NCBI GenBank assembly: GCA_034435395.1 | Contig: DAOTXK010000135.1 | Span: forward strand, 1-25,055 | Direction of reading: 5' to 3' | DNA: 25,055 nt | Origin: DAOTXK01 sp034435395 | GTDB taxonomy: Bacteria > Chloroflexota > Anaerolineae > Aggregatilineales > Ch27 | In this document: in pieces, positions 7,024 through 14,817 of the stretch | How positions within the stretch are numbered: position 1 is the first letter of the stretch | Layout of the letters: the number at the start of each line of letters is the position of its first letter | Notes under the pieces: model-generated | Told to the model about the DNA's origin: nothing | The model's input: the letters and a program-made list of their open reading frames with translations, nothing else | Database searches by the model: none | Made by a program: the position numbers and the translations under genes

Positions 7024-7086
7024 ATCTGCCCCTTCCGTCGGTACATCCATTGTCGTCAACGGCCCCCTTCGACGGAACGGGCAGAT
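7024..7086 (-). promoter_or_regulatory. Long inverted repeat in the leader of the CpaF-like gene
   Basis: The 17-base arm at 7024-7040 pairs with 7070-7086 with one mismatch (arms begin ATCTGCCC and end GGGCAGAT), across a 29-base loop. The pair lies between the kinase-LuxR stop codon and the ATPase start, 26 bases before the ATG on the minus strand. A second hairpin, CCCGGT/ACCGGG with a six-base loop (7100-7117), precedes it in the transcript. Neither is followed by a T-tract. It could be an operator, an RNA processing site, or a structured leader. Confidence 0.5.
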
Positions 7087-7141
7087 AACCGGTTTTCGCC
7101 CCGGTCATTTAACCGGGATCGCCGCCCTCATGGGCTTCGTC

Positions 7142-8995
7142 CTACGGCTCTTCGCCAGACGGCGGCCGGCGGACCAGGCCGCGCCGCAGGGCGTAGATGG
7201 CCGCTTCCGTGCGGGAGTTGACGCCCAGCTTGGAATACACATTGTCCAGATGGAAGTTGACGGTGCGCGGGCTGATGGTCAGCGCGGCAGCGATCTGCTT
7301 GTTGGTCAGGCCCTCGGCCAGCAGTTGCAGCACTTCCTGCTCGCGGGGGGTGAGCTGGACCGGCGGCTCCACCAGGAAGGTGGCGGTCAGCTCCAGGCCG
7401 CCGTCAGGGCCGACTCCCGTCTGGACCGCCCCGCCCAACTGCTCGATCCGCTGGCGGGCGGCGCGGAGGGCGTTCCCGCCCGCCGCCGGATCGCCGTTAT
7501 CCGCGCAGGCGAAGATCACCCGCTCCTCCCGCCGTGCCAAGCGGATGGTCGCCTGGGAAGCGTGGGCGTGGCGGACGGCCCGGTCGAGCGCGTCCTGCGC
7601 CGCGCGGAAGAGGGCCAGTTCGACCGACGGCGGCAACCGTTCCGGCAGCCGTTCCACCGCCAGCGTGATCGGCAGGCCGTGCGCCCGCGTCTCCTGGCTG
7701 GCCAGGGCTTCCAGCGCCGGCTCCAGGCCCAGGTTCTCCAGCACCGCTGGATGCAGCCGGGCCTCCAGATCGCGGACCTGCTGGAGCGTCTGGCGGGCCA
7801 GCGTGGTCAGCAGGTTCAGCGCCAGGCGGACCTGAGGGTTCCCCCCTAAGCTGACCTCATAGGCGTTGACCTGGGAGAGCAGCAGATTCAGCGACTCGAT
7901 CACGCCGCCCTGCAACAGTCGAGCTAGGCGGCGGCGCTCCGCCTCTACTGCCACGGCGGTATCCTCGATGGCGGCGTAAACCAGCAGTTCCTCCGCCGGT
8001 TCCAGCCCTTCGTCGGCCTCTTCCAGGTCCGGTCGGCGGCGGACCGCCGAGGAGCTGCGCACGATCCGCGCCAGGAACGGCAGGTCGGCGGACGTGGCCG
8101 TCCCCGATCCGACTCCAGCGGCCAGTTCCGCCGCCTGGAAGTTTTCCAGCGCGGCCAACCCTTCCGCCGCCGAGGCATACCGCCGCTCCGGCGCTTTTTC
8201 CAGCAGCGCCGTGACGATCCGGTCCAGGCCAGGCGGGATGCTGGCCCTGATCTGGCGCGGCGGGGTGAGCGGCGCGTGCAGCGCCTGCGAGATCACGGCC
8301 AGGGGGTCGCCGGCGACGAAGGGGGGGCGTCCGGTGAGCAGCTCGTACAGCACGGCCCCCACCGCGTACAGGTCGGCGGAGGGCCCGGTCTCCTCCCCCT
8401 GGAGCACTTCCGGGGCCATGTAGAGCACCGTGCCAACCAGCGCCTCCTCCCGCGTCAGACGGACATCGCCGCGCGACAGCGCCAGCCCGAAGTCGGTCAC
8501 TTTAACCAGCCCGTCCGGGGTGAGCATGATGTTCTCCGGCTTGATGTCGCGGTGCACCAGTCCCTGGGCATGGGCATAGGCCAGCGCCGCCAGCGCGCCC
8601 CGTCCGACGCCCACCGCCGTCTCCACCGGCAGCGGGCCGCCGCGCTCCACCAGCAGGGCGTGCAGGTCCTGGCCGCGAATCAATTCCAGCACCAGGTAAT
8701 GCCAGCGACCCTGGCGGTCGGCGTCGTAGATCGTCATGATGTTGGGGTGGGAGAGACGGGCCACGGCGCGGGCTTCCCGCAGGAAGCGGGCGCTGGTCTC
8801 CGGGCCCAGCAGGCGGTCCGGGGAGAGGAACTTGATGGCCACCTCGCGGTCCAGGGTCTCGTCATAGGCGCGGTAGACGACGGCCATCGCCCCCTCGCCC
8901 AGCCACTCGGTCAGCCGGTAGCGGTCCTTGAGGATGCCCGGCGGCCCGCTGGATCGCGTCGGATGCTGGCGCTCGCCCACGGAAGTTCCCCCCAC
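7142..8995 (-). CDS. Ser/Thr kinase fused to degenerate histidine kinase and LuxR HTH
   Basis: A 617-aa soluble regulator. Residues 25-280 are a complete Hanks-type kinase: Gly-rich loop GEGAMA 33-38, Lys55, Glu74, HRDIKPEN 148-155, DFG 168-170 and APE 194-196. Residues 350-430 match the HisKA_3 helices of NarL-family histidine kinases (ERRRLARLLQGGV), but the phosphoacceptor His is Gln362. Residues 455-545 resemble the matching ATPase domain, yet the Mg-binding Asn of the N box is Arg472 and the second glycine motif is lost. Residues 547-605 are a full LuxR/GerE helix-turn-helix (LTPREQEVLQLLAEGLTNKQIA, 548-569). I infer that Ser/Thr phosphorylation or kinase dimerisation controls DNA binding through a vestigial dimerisation module. 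The GTG at 8995 has no good ribosome site; the GTG at 8980, with GGTGGGGGG seven bases upstream, may be the true start. Confidence 0.9.
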   Translation of the reverse strand: MGGTSVGERQHPTRSSGPPGILKDRYRLTEWLGEGAMAVVYRAYDETLDREVAIKFLSPDRLLGPETSARFLREARAVARLSHPNIMTIYDADRQGRWHYLVLELIRGQDLHALLVERGGPLPVETAVGVGRGALAALAYAHAQGLVHRDIKPENIMLTPDGLVKVTDFGLALSRGDVRLTREEALVGTVLYMAPEVLQGEETGPSADLYAVGAVLYELLTGRPPFVAGDPLAVISQALHAPLTPPRQIRASIPPGLDRIVTALLEKAPERRYASAAEGLAALENFQAAELAAGVGSGTATSADLPFLARIVRSSSAVRRRPDLEEADEGLEPAEELLVYAAIEDTAVAVEAERRRLARLLQGGVIESLNLLLSQVNAYEVSLGGNPQVRLALNLLTTLARQTLQQVRDLEARLHPAVLENLGLEPALEALASQETRAHGLPITLAVERLPERLPPSVELALFRAAQDALDRAVRHAHASQATIRLARREERVIFACADNGDPAAGGNALRAARQRIEQLGGAVQTGVGPDGGLELTATFLVEPPVQLTPREQEVLQLLAEGLTNKQIAAALTISPRTVNFHLDNVYSKLGVNSRTEAAIYALRRGLVRRPPSGEEP

Positions 8996-8997
8996 CC

Positions 8998-9085
8998 TGA
9001 GAACGGCCCGACCCGCCGTGGATACCCGGGCGAGCAGCGCCGCTGTCCCGCCTGCGGACTACCGGCGGTCAGGACCGTTCTCTCA
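8998..9085 (-). promoter_or_regulatory. Imperfect inverted repeat upstream of the kinase-LuxR gene
   Basis: TGAGAACGG (8998-9006) is mirrored by CCGTTCTCTCA (9075-9085), with partial pairing continuing inward for about ten more bases (GACC against GGTC, then CCGCC against GGCGG). The arms flank about 50 bases just before the start of a gene whose product ends in a LuxR-type DNA-binding domain, so an autoregulatory site is possible. No clear -10 box was found. Confidence 0.4.
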
Positions 9086-9134
9086 TGTCTGCTGGCGGAA
9101 TGATACTACAGCCCTCGCCAGCGCCGCCAAAGGC

Positions 9135-9728
9135 TCACGGCAGCGGCAAACCGGCGTAGGGCGCGGGCAGAAAATCAGTCAGCGGGCGCAGGGCGGCCCG
9201 GTCCACGGCGGCGACCGCGCCAAAGCCCAGGGCGCGCCACCCGTCCATCGATGGGGCTTCCCCGCGCCGGTGAGCCATGTAGAGGGTCAGCACCAGCCCG
9301 TGGGCGATGATCGCCACCGATTCCGACTCGTCATGCCGTGTCAGCAGGTCCGCGATCCCGCCCTGGAAGCGGGCCAGCGCCGCCGCCGCCGTCTCCCAGC
9401 CGCGATGGCTGGCCGCCGGGCGGGCGAAAAAGGCCGCCACCGCCGCCTCGTAGGCCGCCCGGTCCGGCGCGGTGTAGGCGCGCCGGTCGACCTCGTTAAG
9501 CGCGGCCAGCGGCCTCACCGGCAACCCGTGACGGACGGCGGCCCGTTCAGCGGGGACGATGGCCTTCCGTTCCTGGCTGGGGTAGATGGTTGCCACGTGA
9601 GACCAGAACGGCGCGCCGACCAGCGCCTTAACCTGGGCGCGGCCTGCGTCGCTGAGGTCCCAGGCGTGGGCCGGGAGACGCGGGTCAACCTGCGTATGGG
9701 GATGCCGGATCAGGTACAGCAGGGACAT
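9135..9728 (-). CDS. Histidine phosphatase superfamily protein
   Basis: A 197-aa phosphatase of the phosphoglycerate mutase-like fold, branch 1. Catalytic residues are visible: Arg8-His9 in LIRHP (the phosphoaccepting His; the usual RHG is RHP here), Arg54 in PSQERK, Glu79 in LNEVDRR as the likely proton donor, and His143 in IIAHG. The substrate cannot be told: related proteins act on phosphosugars, alpha-ribazole phosphate or phosphoproteins. The start has GGAGGAGG six bases upstream. A run of eight T residues on the minus strand sits just before the ribosome site, and a -10-like TACAAT at 9777-9782 lies further up. It is divergent from the YtxH-like gene. The next gene downstream on the same strand is the kinase-LuxR fusion. 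Confidence 0.88.
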   Translation of the reverse strand: MSLLYLIRHPHTQVDPRLPAHAWDLSDAGRAQVKALVGAPFWSHVATIYPSQERKAIVPAERAAVRHGLPVRPLAALNEVDRRAYTAPDRAAYEAAVAAFFARPAASHRGWETAAAALARFQGGIADLLTRHDESESVAIIAHGLVLTLYMAHRRGEAPSMDGWRALGFGAVAAVDRAALRPLTDFLPAPYAGLPLP

Positions 9729-9789
9729 CGGGCCTCCTCCATAAAAAAAACGATGTCCGGTCGGCGACGCCGCCTGATTGTACCGCCGG

Positions 9790-9817
9790 ATGACGGCAAG
9801 CGGGATTCTGGTATAAT
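9790..9817 (+). promoter_or_regulatory. Promoter for the YtxH-like gene, extended -10
   Basis: TGGTATAAT (9809-9817) is a perfect -10 with TG extension. ATGACG (9790-9795), four of six to TTGACA, stands 16 bases upstream. This is the best promoter match in the window and lies 43 bases before the ATG at 9860. Confidence 0.65.
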
Positions 9818-9859
9818 GAGCGCAGGAGCGAACTGGCGTCAGACGGAGGGTGACAGCCC

Positions 9860-10090
9860 ATGCGTCGATTCTTGCTGTTCCTGCTTGGTATGATGCTGGG
9901 GGTGATGGTCGGCGTGGCCCTGGCCATGCTGCTGGCCCCGGCTTCCGGCGACCGGATGCGCCAGGAAGCGAGAGAATATTACGAGCAGCTCCTGCCGGAC
10001 GCGCGCCAGGCCGCCGAAGCGCGCCGCCAGGAACTGGAAATGGAACTCAAGGACATGACCGGCGCGGCGGAGGCCGACGCCGGATCGTAA
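9860..10090 (+). CDS. YtxH-like small membrane-anchored protein
   Basis: A 76-aa protein with one N-terminal membrane helix rich in Gly and Met (FLLFLLGMMLGVMVGVALAM, residues 4-23), then LLAPASGDRMR and a charged, helical tail rich in Glu, Arg and Ala to the C-terminus. The helix followed by the (L)LAPxSG-(x)-R-x(n) turn is typical of YtxH/DUF3618-like stress-associated proteins, in which the helix anchors a cytosolic amphipathic tail. GGAGGGTGA lies about nine bases before the ATG. It is probably transcribed alone or with the glycosyltransferase; a large hairpin lies between them. Confidence 0.8.
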   Translation: MRRFLLFLLGMMLGVMVGVALAMLLAPASGDRMRQEAREYYEQLLPDARQAAEARRQELEMELKDMTGAAEADAGS

Positions 10091-10118
10091 GCGCGCCGTG
10101 CCACCCACTGCCGGACCG

Positions 10119-10174
10119 GAGGCCGTGATCGCTCAGCGGGGGAAACCATCCGCTGATAGGCCGATCACGGCCTC
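10119..10174 (+). terminator. Large two-part hairpin, terminator or structured leader
   Basis: A perfect 13-base stem (10119-10131 with 10162-10174, starting GAGGCCGTGATCG) encloses a second perfect 7-base stem, TCAGCGG (10133-10139) with CCGCTGA (10150-10156), closed by a ten-base loop. The joint has one base on one side and five on the other. The structure lies 29 bases after the YtxH stop and 30 bases before the glycosyltransferase ATG. What follows is TTGAGTTCCC, not a T-tract, so a rho-independent terminator is not certain. Confidence 0.6.
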
Positions 10175-10203
10175 TTGAGTTCCCGGTGGGGAGAAGAGGG
10201 AAC

Positions 10204-11505
10204 ATGAGGTTCACCATACTGGCCCTCGGCTCGCGCGGGGATGTGCAGCCGTATGTGGCGCTGGGGCTGGGTTTGCAGCGGGTCGGCCACGAAGTCACCA
10301 TCCTGGCCGGGGATGAGTTCGCCTCCTTCGTGACCGGCTACGGCCTGCGCTTTCATCCATTCGGATTCCGCGTGCGGGAGAGCGTCTCCGAATCGGAGTC
10401 GGCGCGGGGCATTTTGGAGGGGCGGCGCGACTTCCTGCGCGGCATATGGGAGCTGCTGCGGCACAGCAAGGTCCTCATCGACCTGCACCTGGCGAGCACC
10501 TGGGCAGCCTGTAAAGACGCCGACGCCGTGATCTTTTCCACGCTGGGTATGGCCGCCTACCATGTCGCGGAAAAACAGGGGATGCCGTGCCTGTGGGCGC
10601 TGACCATGCCCGCCTTCCAGCGCACGCGGGCCGTGCCGAGTCCGATCGTCCCCCTGTTTTCGCGGCGCAGCGGCACGCTCAACCTGCTGACTCACCGGCT
10701 GGCGGAGGGATTCTGGCATCCACTCACGGCACAGTTCTATAACCCCTGGCGGCGCCGGCAGTTGGGGCTGCCGCCGGTCTCCTACCTGCGCTGGCCGTAT
10801 GCCAGGCTGCGCGGGCAGCCGCTCCCCGTGCTGCTGGGTTGCAGCCCGGCGGTGATCCCCCGCCCGCCGGAATGGGGCGATCACTTCCACGTGACCGGCT
10901 ACTGGTTCCTGGATCACCCGGCGGACTGGCAGCCGCCCGCCGATCTGGTCGCATTTCTGGCGGCGGGGCCGCTCCCCGTTTATGTCGGCTTCGGCAGCAT
11001 GGCGACGCGCGATCCCCAGGTGACGATCCCGCTGGTGCTGGAGGCGCTGCGCCGGACCGGTCGGCGCGGCGTGCTGGCGACGGGATGGAGCAGCCTGGAT
11101 CGGTCCGCCGTGCCGGACGATCTGCGCCGGGCGGTAGAGGGGGGCCAGGTCTTCATGCTGGAGGCGTGCCCGCATGACTGGCTGTTTCCGCGCATGGCGG
11201 CGGTGATCCATCACGGCGGGGCGGGCACGACGGCGGCGGGCCTGCGGGCCGGCGTGCCCTCGATCCTCGTGCCCTTTGCGGGCGATCAGCCGTTCTGGGG
11301 GGAGCGGGTCGCCGCGCTGGGCGTGGGGCCGGAGCCGATCCCGCGCCGGAAGCTCACCGCCGACCGGTTGGCCTATGCCGTCCGCCTGGCTGTCGAGCAC
11401 GAACCCATGCGGCGGCGGGCGGCGGCGCTGGGCGAGCGGATTCGCGCCGAGGACGGCGTGGGGCAGGCCGTGCGGATCATCAACGAGGTGTTCGCCGACG
11501 GCTGA
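10204..11505 (+). CDS. UGT-type glycosyltransferase (GT1, sterol glucosyltransferase-like)
   Basis: A 433-aa GT-B enzyme that would transfer a sugar from a nucleotide-sugar to a lipid or other small acceptor. The N-terminal domain starts with the family's glycosyltransferase_28 pattern (LALGSRGDVQPYVALGLGL, residues 5-23). The C-terminal donor-binding domain has VYVGFGSM (about 260) and the signature HHGGAGTTAAGLRAGVP at 336-352, followed by PFAGDQPFWGERV. The GDQPFWG form is characteristic of UGT80/sterol 3-beta-glucosyltransferase-like proteins. No signal peptide is seen. The ATG at 10204 has GAGAAGAGGG close upstream; the GTG at 10186 lacks a site. Next to a methyltransferase, it may modify a lipid or polyketide-like compound, but sterol as substrate is not implied. 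Confidence 0.9.
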   Translation: MRFTILALGSRGDVQPYVALGLGLQRVGHEVTILAGDEFASFVTGYGLRFHPFGFRVRESVSESESARGILEGRRDFLRGIWELLRHSKVLIDLHLASTWAACKDADAVIFSTLGMAAYHVAEKQGMPCLWALTMPAFQRTRAVPSPIVPLFSRRSGTLNLLTHRLAEGFWHPLTAQFYNPWRRRQLGLPPVSYLRWPYARLRGQPLPVLLGCSPAVIPRPPEWGDHFHVTGYWFLDHPADWQPPADLVAFLAAGPLPVYVGFGSMATRDPQVTIPLVLEALRRTGRRGVLATGWSSLDRSAVPDDLRRAVEGGQVFMLEACPHDWLFPRMAAVIHHGGAGTTAAGLRAGVPSILVPFAGDQPFWGERVAALGVGPEPIPRRKLTADRLAYAVRLAVEHEPMRRRAAALGERIRAEDGVGQAVRIINEVFADG

Positions 11506-11567
11506 CGCTTCGCCCGGCCTCGTCTGCTCCGGCGGGCGCGACCGGTGAGTGAACCAGGGGGGAATCG

Positions 11568-12452
11568 ATGAGCGAACGACTGAACGTCTACCGCTTGATG
11601 CCCGCGAACTGGGATGACATCGCGGGCTGGGATCGTTACTACGAGGCTTACTGCGCCGCTGGCCTGCACCTGGACCGGATGACCCTCGGCATGGACTGGA
11701 TGATGCACGCGGAGCGGTTCCTGAAGATGCTGGTGCAACAGGGCTGGCGCAAAATCTGGTTTCCCGGCTGCGGCGTGACGCTCGCGCCGCACATCTACGC
11801 CGCCCTGGGGTTTGACGTGTGGGCCAGCGACGCCTCCCCGGTGGCCATCGCCGTGCAGGAGGAACTGCGGGCGTCGGTCGCCAGCCGCCTCAACACCGCT
11901 GAGATAGCGGCCCAACACCTGCCGCCGGACCGGCTGCCCCCGGCCCCCGGCCAGCTCCATCTGGCGGTGCACGACTTCCGGGAGCCGTTCGTTGAGGATG
12001 GCTTCGACTGTGTGTACAACATCAAGTCCTTTCAGGGGCTTCCCCCGGACAGCATGAAACGCGCCGCGCGCTCGCACTACGAAGCGCTCAAGCCGGGCCG
12101 CCAGGCCATCTTCTCCACCATAAACGTGCAGGGGCCGCTCCGGGACGCGCTGGAAGAGACCTTGCTGGAAGCGGGCTTCTACATCCCCTATCACCAGGCG
12201 GATCGCTGGTTCCGGCAGGCGGTGGCCAGGGTGGGCGCGCCACACGCCTTTATCCTGGGGCGGCCCCGGCTGGGCCATCGGCGGTGGGCGCGGGGCTGGC
12301 TGGGGCACCTGGTGTGGAAGCTGGATAACTGGCGCGCCTCGCGCTACCGGACGGCCTACGAGGCGCGGCGCGAGGCGGAAGCGCCGTCGGTGGAAGCCAT
12401 CCTGGCCGACGGCCAGACCAAGGTGGCCCGCGTGATTTACAACACCGGCTAA
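11568..12452 (+). CDS. SAM-dependent class I methyltransferase
   Basis: A 294-aa protein with a Rossmann methyltransferase core. Motif I is IWFPGCGVTLAP at 63-74, followed by GFDVWASDAS (81-90), where the acidic residue binding the SAM ribose is Asp88. The motif IV region is DGFDCVYNIKSFQGLP, and a LKPGRQAIFSTI strand corresponds to the common post-catalytic element. An extended C-terminus (about 230-294) is rich in Trp and Arg and of unknown role. The resemblance is to the TPMT-like/methyltransf_11 group, but the substrate cannot be named. GGGGGGAATCG precedes the ATG. It lies 62 bases after the glycosyltransferase on the same strand and is probably co-transcribed. Confidence 0.8.
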   Translation: MSERLNVYRLMPANWDDIAGWDRYYEAYCAAGLHLDRMTLGMDWMMHAERFLKMLVQQGWRKIWFPGCGVTLAPHIYAALGFDVWASDASPVAIAVQEELRASVASRLNTAEIAAQHLPPDRLPPAPGQLHLAVHDFREPFVEDGFDCVYNIKSFQGLPPDSMKRAARSHYEALKPGRQAIFSTINVQGPLRDALEETLLEAGFYIPYHQADRWFRQAVARVGAPHAFILGRPRLGHRRWARGWLGHLVWKLDNWRASRYRTAYEARREAEAPSVEAILADGQTKVARVIYNTG

Positions 12453-12527
12453 CGCGATGCCGCGCCGGGGACGGAACCAGGGCCGCCGGGCAGGAAGCGC
12501 TGGATACACCTCACAGGAGCCAGCCCC

Positions 12528-13028
12528 ATGAAAATCGGCGTGCTCTCCGACACACACAACCACCGCCGGAATACCCTGGCTGCGCTGGATGTTTTCCGCG
12601 CCGAGGGCGTCGAGTATCTGCTGCACTGCGGCGACGTGACCGGCCCGGACATCGTGCGGCTGCTGGTCGGGTGGCCGGTCGCCCTCGTCACCGGCAACGT
12701 GGACCGGGACTGGCAAGCGCTGGCCGACGCCGCCCGCGCCATCGGCGTCCCCCCGCCCCGCCCCCAGGTCAGTCTGACGCTGGACGGCCTGACCATCGCG
12801 GTGGTGCACGGTCATCAGGACGAAGCGCTACAAGACCTGATCGAGCGGCAGGAATACCGCTACATCTTTCACGGCCATACCCACGTCCGGCGCGATGTGT
12901 TGATCGGCAGGACGCGCGTGATCAACCCCGGCGCGCTGGGCGGCACCAGGCGGGAGCCGCGCTCGGTGGCCGTCGTTGATCTGGCGGCGGGGGCGGTCAG
13001 GTTCGTGGAGATTCCAGAAGCGCAATAG
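12528..13028 (+). CDS. yfcE: YfcE/MJ0936-type metallophosphoesterase
   Basis: A compact 166-aa calcineurin-like phosphodiesterase with all metal-binding motifs: SDTHNH (Asp8, His10), HCGDV (Asp36), GNVDRD (Asn57), VVHGH (His94, His96) and HGHTHV (His115, His117, His119). The lack of a cap domain and the size match YfcE/MJ0936 enzymes, which hydrolyse phosphodiester model substrates; the natural substrate is unknown. CAGGAGCC provides the ribosome site nine bases before the ATG. It is the last gene of the plus-strand run 10204-13028 and converges on SppA. The symbol is a family label, not proof of orthology. Confidence 0.9.
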   Translation: MKIGVLSDTHNHRRNTLAALDVFRAEGVEYLLHCGDVTGPDIVRLLVGWPVALVTGNVDRDWQALADAARAIGVPPPRPQVSLTLDGLTIAVVHGHQDEALQDLIERQEYRYIFHGHTHVRRDVLIGRTRVINPGALGGTRREPRSVAVVDLAAGAVRFVEIPEAQ

Positions 13029-13033
13029 GTCCG

Positions 13034-13069
13034 GGCAGGCGGCGGGCACCGACGCCCGATCGGCCTGCC
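13034..13069. terminator. Possible bidirectional hairpin between convergent genes
   Basis: GGCAGGC (13034-13040) pairs with GCCTGCC (13063-13069), and inside it CGGGC (13043-13047) pairs with GCCCG (13054-13058) around a six-base loop. It begins five bases after the phosphoesterase stop and lies 32 bases beyond the SppA stop. There is no T-tract on either strand. Confidence 0.4.
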
Positions 13070-13101
13070 ATAGCCCCAGGTCCGCTTCCTGCCGCCAGCG
13101 C

Positions 13102-14817
13102 TCATTCCCAGATGAACGGCGTCAGGAACAGGGCACGCCCGCTGAACAGCAGGTCCAGCGTCTCCCGCATGTAGAGCCACAGCGCCGCCGGATTGGCCCC
13201 TTCCGCCAGCTGCGGCCCCAACGGCTGCCCTTTGCCCCGGACGAACTCGACCGGGGCGTCGTCCGGCAGGGCGGCCAGCTCCCGCGCTTTGGCAATCGCC
13301 GCCTCCAGCCCGCCCAGTTGATCCACCAGGCCATGCTCAAGAGCCTGCGCGCCGGTCCACACCCGCCCGCCGCCCACCGCCTCCACAGCTTCGAGCGTCA
13401 TCCGGCGGCTCCGCGCCACATGCCCGACGAACTGCCGGTACCAGCTCTCGTTCAACCGGCGCACCTGCGCCCGCTGCGTCTGGCTCCAGAGGGCGCGGGC
13501 GCTGTAGAAAGTGGCGTTGGCCCCGCGGGTGAATTCCACCGCATGGATGCGCAGGTTATTTAGCAGCGCACCGCCCACAGGTTTGGCGGCCAGCACGCCG
13601 ATCGAGCCGGTGCGCGTGCCCGGCTGGGCCACGATCCACCGGGCGGGCGTGGCGATGTAATAGCCGCCGGACCCGGCCAGGCCGTTCATGGCTGCGACCA
13701 GCGGGCGGTCCTTGGCCAGCTCGGCCAGGGCGGATGTCATCGCCTCCGACGCCGAAGCCGAGCCGCCGCCACTATCGATGAACAGCACCACCGCCGCCGC
13801 GCGTCGGTCTTTCATCAGGTTACGCACCTGCTGCACGACGGTGAGGTGGCCCAGGCGCGACTCGCCTAACAGGGGCACAGGGATATCCACCGGCGGCTGA
13901 CGGCTCTCCCCTTCCACGATCAGACCCCGCAGCGGCAGCACGGCCACCGCCTTCTCCGCCCGGCGCTGCCACTTCCGGAGCAGAACCCTGACGGCCGTCT
14001 CCCAGGGCACCAGGTGCTCCGCGCCCAGATAGGCGGCCAGCCCTTCCTCGTTGAACTCCGCATCCACGTAACCTGCTTCCCGCGCCGCCGGACCCTGGTA
14101 GGGCGCGCCGTCGATCATGGCCCGCACCGCCTCCGGCGTCAGGCCCCGCCCGGCGGCGATGCCCTCGACCAGCATGTCATACTGCGAGTCGAGCAGCCAG
14201 TTGACCATCGCCCGGTGCTCCGGCGAGATGTCGCGGCGGGCGAACATATCGTAAGCGCTTTTGTAGGGCGTGATGGCTTCCACGTCCAGCTGCAAGCCGA
14301 TGGCGTCGAGCGCGTCCCGCAGGAAAATGGCCTGGCCGTACAGGCCCACCGCCGCCAGTTCCCCCACCTCCTGGAGGACGATGTCGCTGGCGGCGCTGGC
14401 GACGTAATAGCTCTCTGTGTCGTAGGCGTGGGCGAAACAGACGGCCCGCTTGCCCGCGCCGCGCAACTTCTGGATAGCCTGGCGCAGCGTTTGCAGGTCG
14501 GCCAGCGGCATCTGCAAGCCGCGCATGGACAGGATCACGCCGGTGATGCGCGGGTCGTCGCCGATACGCCGGAAGGTCTCCGCCAGCTCCCACAGGCTGA
14601 GCGGTGGCGGTCCCATGAGCCGCCGCTGCCACCAGCCCCGCCGCTCCGGCAGGGCGGGCATCCGGGGCGGCAGGTTGAGGACCACATAGTCGATCCGCCG
14701 GAAGCGCCGCCGACGCCAGTTGGCCAGGGCCAGCGCCGCCCGACGGACGCCGTCCACCAGGCAGCGGATCAGCCGGAAGGGGTTCAGATATCTCAGCAGC
14801 AGACGCACGGATTTCAT
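13102..14817 (-). CDS. sppA: Signal peptide peptidase SppA, 67K-type serine protease
   Basis: A 571-aa membrane-associated protease that degrades signal peptides and other membrane peptides with a Ser/Lys dyad. Like the E. coli form it has two tandem ClpP/crotonase-like domains: the N-terminal one (about 40-280) supplies Lys186 in TPYKSAYDMF, and the C-terminal one (about 290-540) supplies Ser383 in GLAGSGGYY, preceded by FIDSGGGSASASE (347-359). The Lys-Ser distance of 197 residues agrees with the E. coli enzyme (Lys209, Ser409). The N-terminus is basic and amphipathic rather than a clear membrane helix. The start at 14817 overlaps the stop of the upstream acetyltransferase as ATGA, which fixes the start and indicates translational coupling. 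It is the last gene of the minus-strand envelope cluster. Confidence 0.93.
   Translation of the reverse strand: MKSVRLLLRYLNPFRLIRCLVDGVRRAALALANWRRRRFRRIDYVVLNLPPRMPALPERRGWWQRRLMGPPPLSLWELAETFRRIGDDPRITGVILSMRGLQMPLADLQTLRQAIQKLRGAGKRAVCFAHAYDTESYYVASAASDIVLQEVGELAAVGLYGQAIFLRDALDAIGLQLDVEAITPYKSAYDMFARRDISPEHRAMVNWLLDSQYDMLVEGIAAGRGLTPEAVRAMIDGAPYQGPAAREAGYVDAEFNEEGLAAYLGAEHLVPWETAVRVLLRKWQRRAEKAVAVLPLRGLIVEGESRQPPVDIPVPLLGESRLGHLTVVQQVRNLMKDRRAAAVVLFIDSGGGSASASEAMTSALAELAKDRPLVAAMNGLAGSGGYYIATPARWIVAQPGTRTGSIGVLAAKPVGGALLNNLRIHAVEFTRGANATFYSARALWSQTQRAQVRRLNESWYRQFVGHVARSRRMTLEAVEAVGGGRVWTGAQALEHGLVDQLGGLEAAIAKARELAALPDDAPVEFVRGKGQPLGPQLAEGANPAALWLYMRETLDLLFSGRALFLTPFIWE

Noticed and set aside
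6851..9103. Long plus-strand frames opposite the kinase-LuxR gene
   Set aside because: They are shadows of the minus-strand gene, with no domains and no ribosome sites.
9732..9739. Run of eight T residues on the minus strand before the histidine phosphatase
   Set aside because: It was considered as an intrinsic terminator, but only a three-base stem can form before it. It lies in the 5' leader, just before the ribosome site.
11373..12815. 480-codon open frame on the minus strand
   Set aside because: It is antisense to the methyltransferase and to parts of two flanking genes. It crosses three well-supported genes and their ribosome sites.
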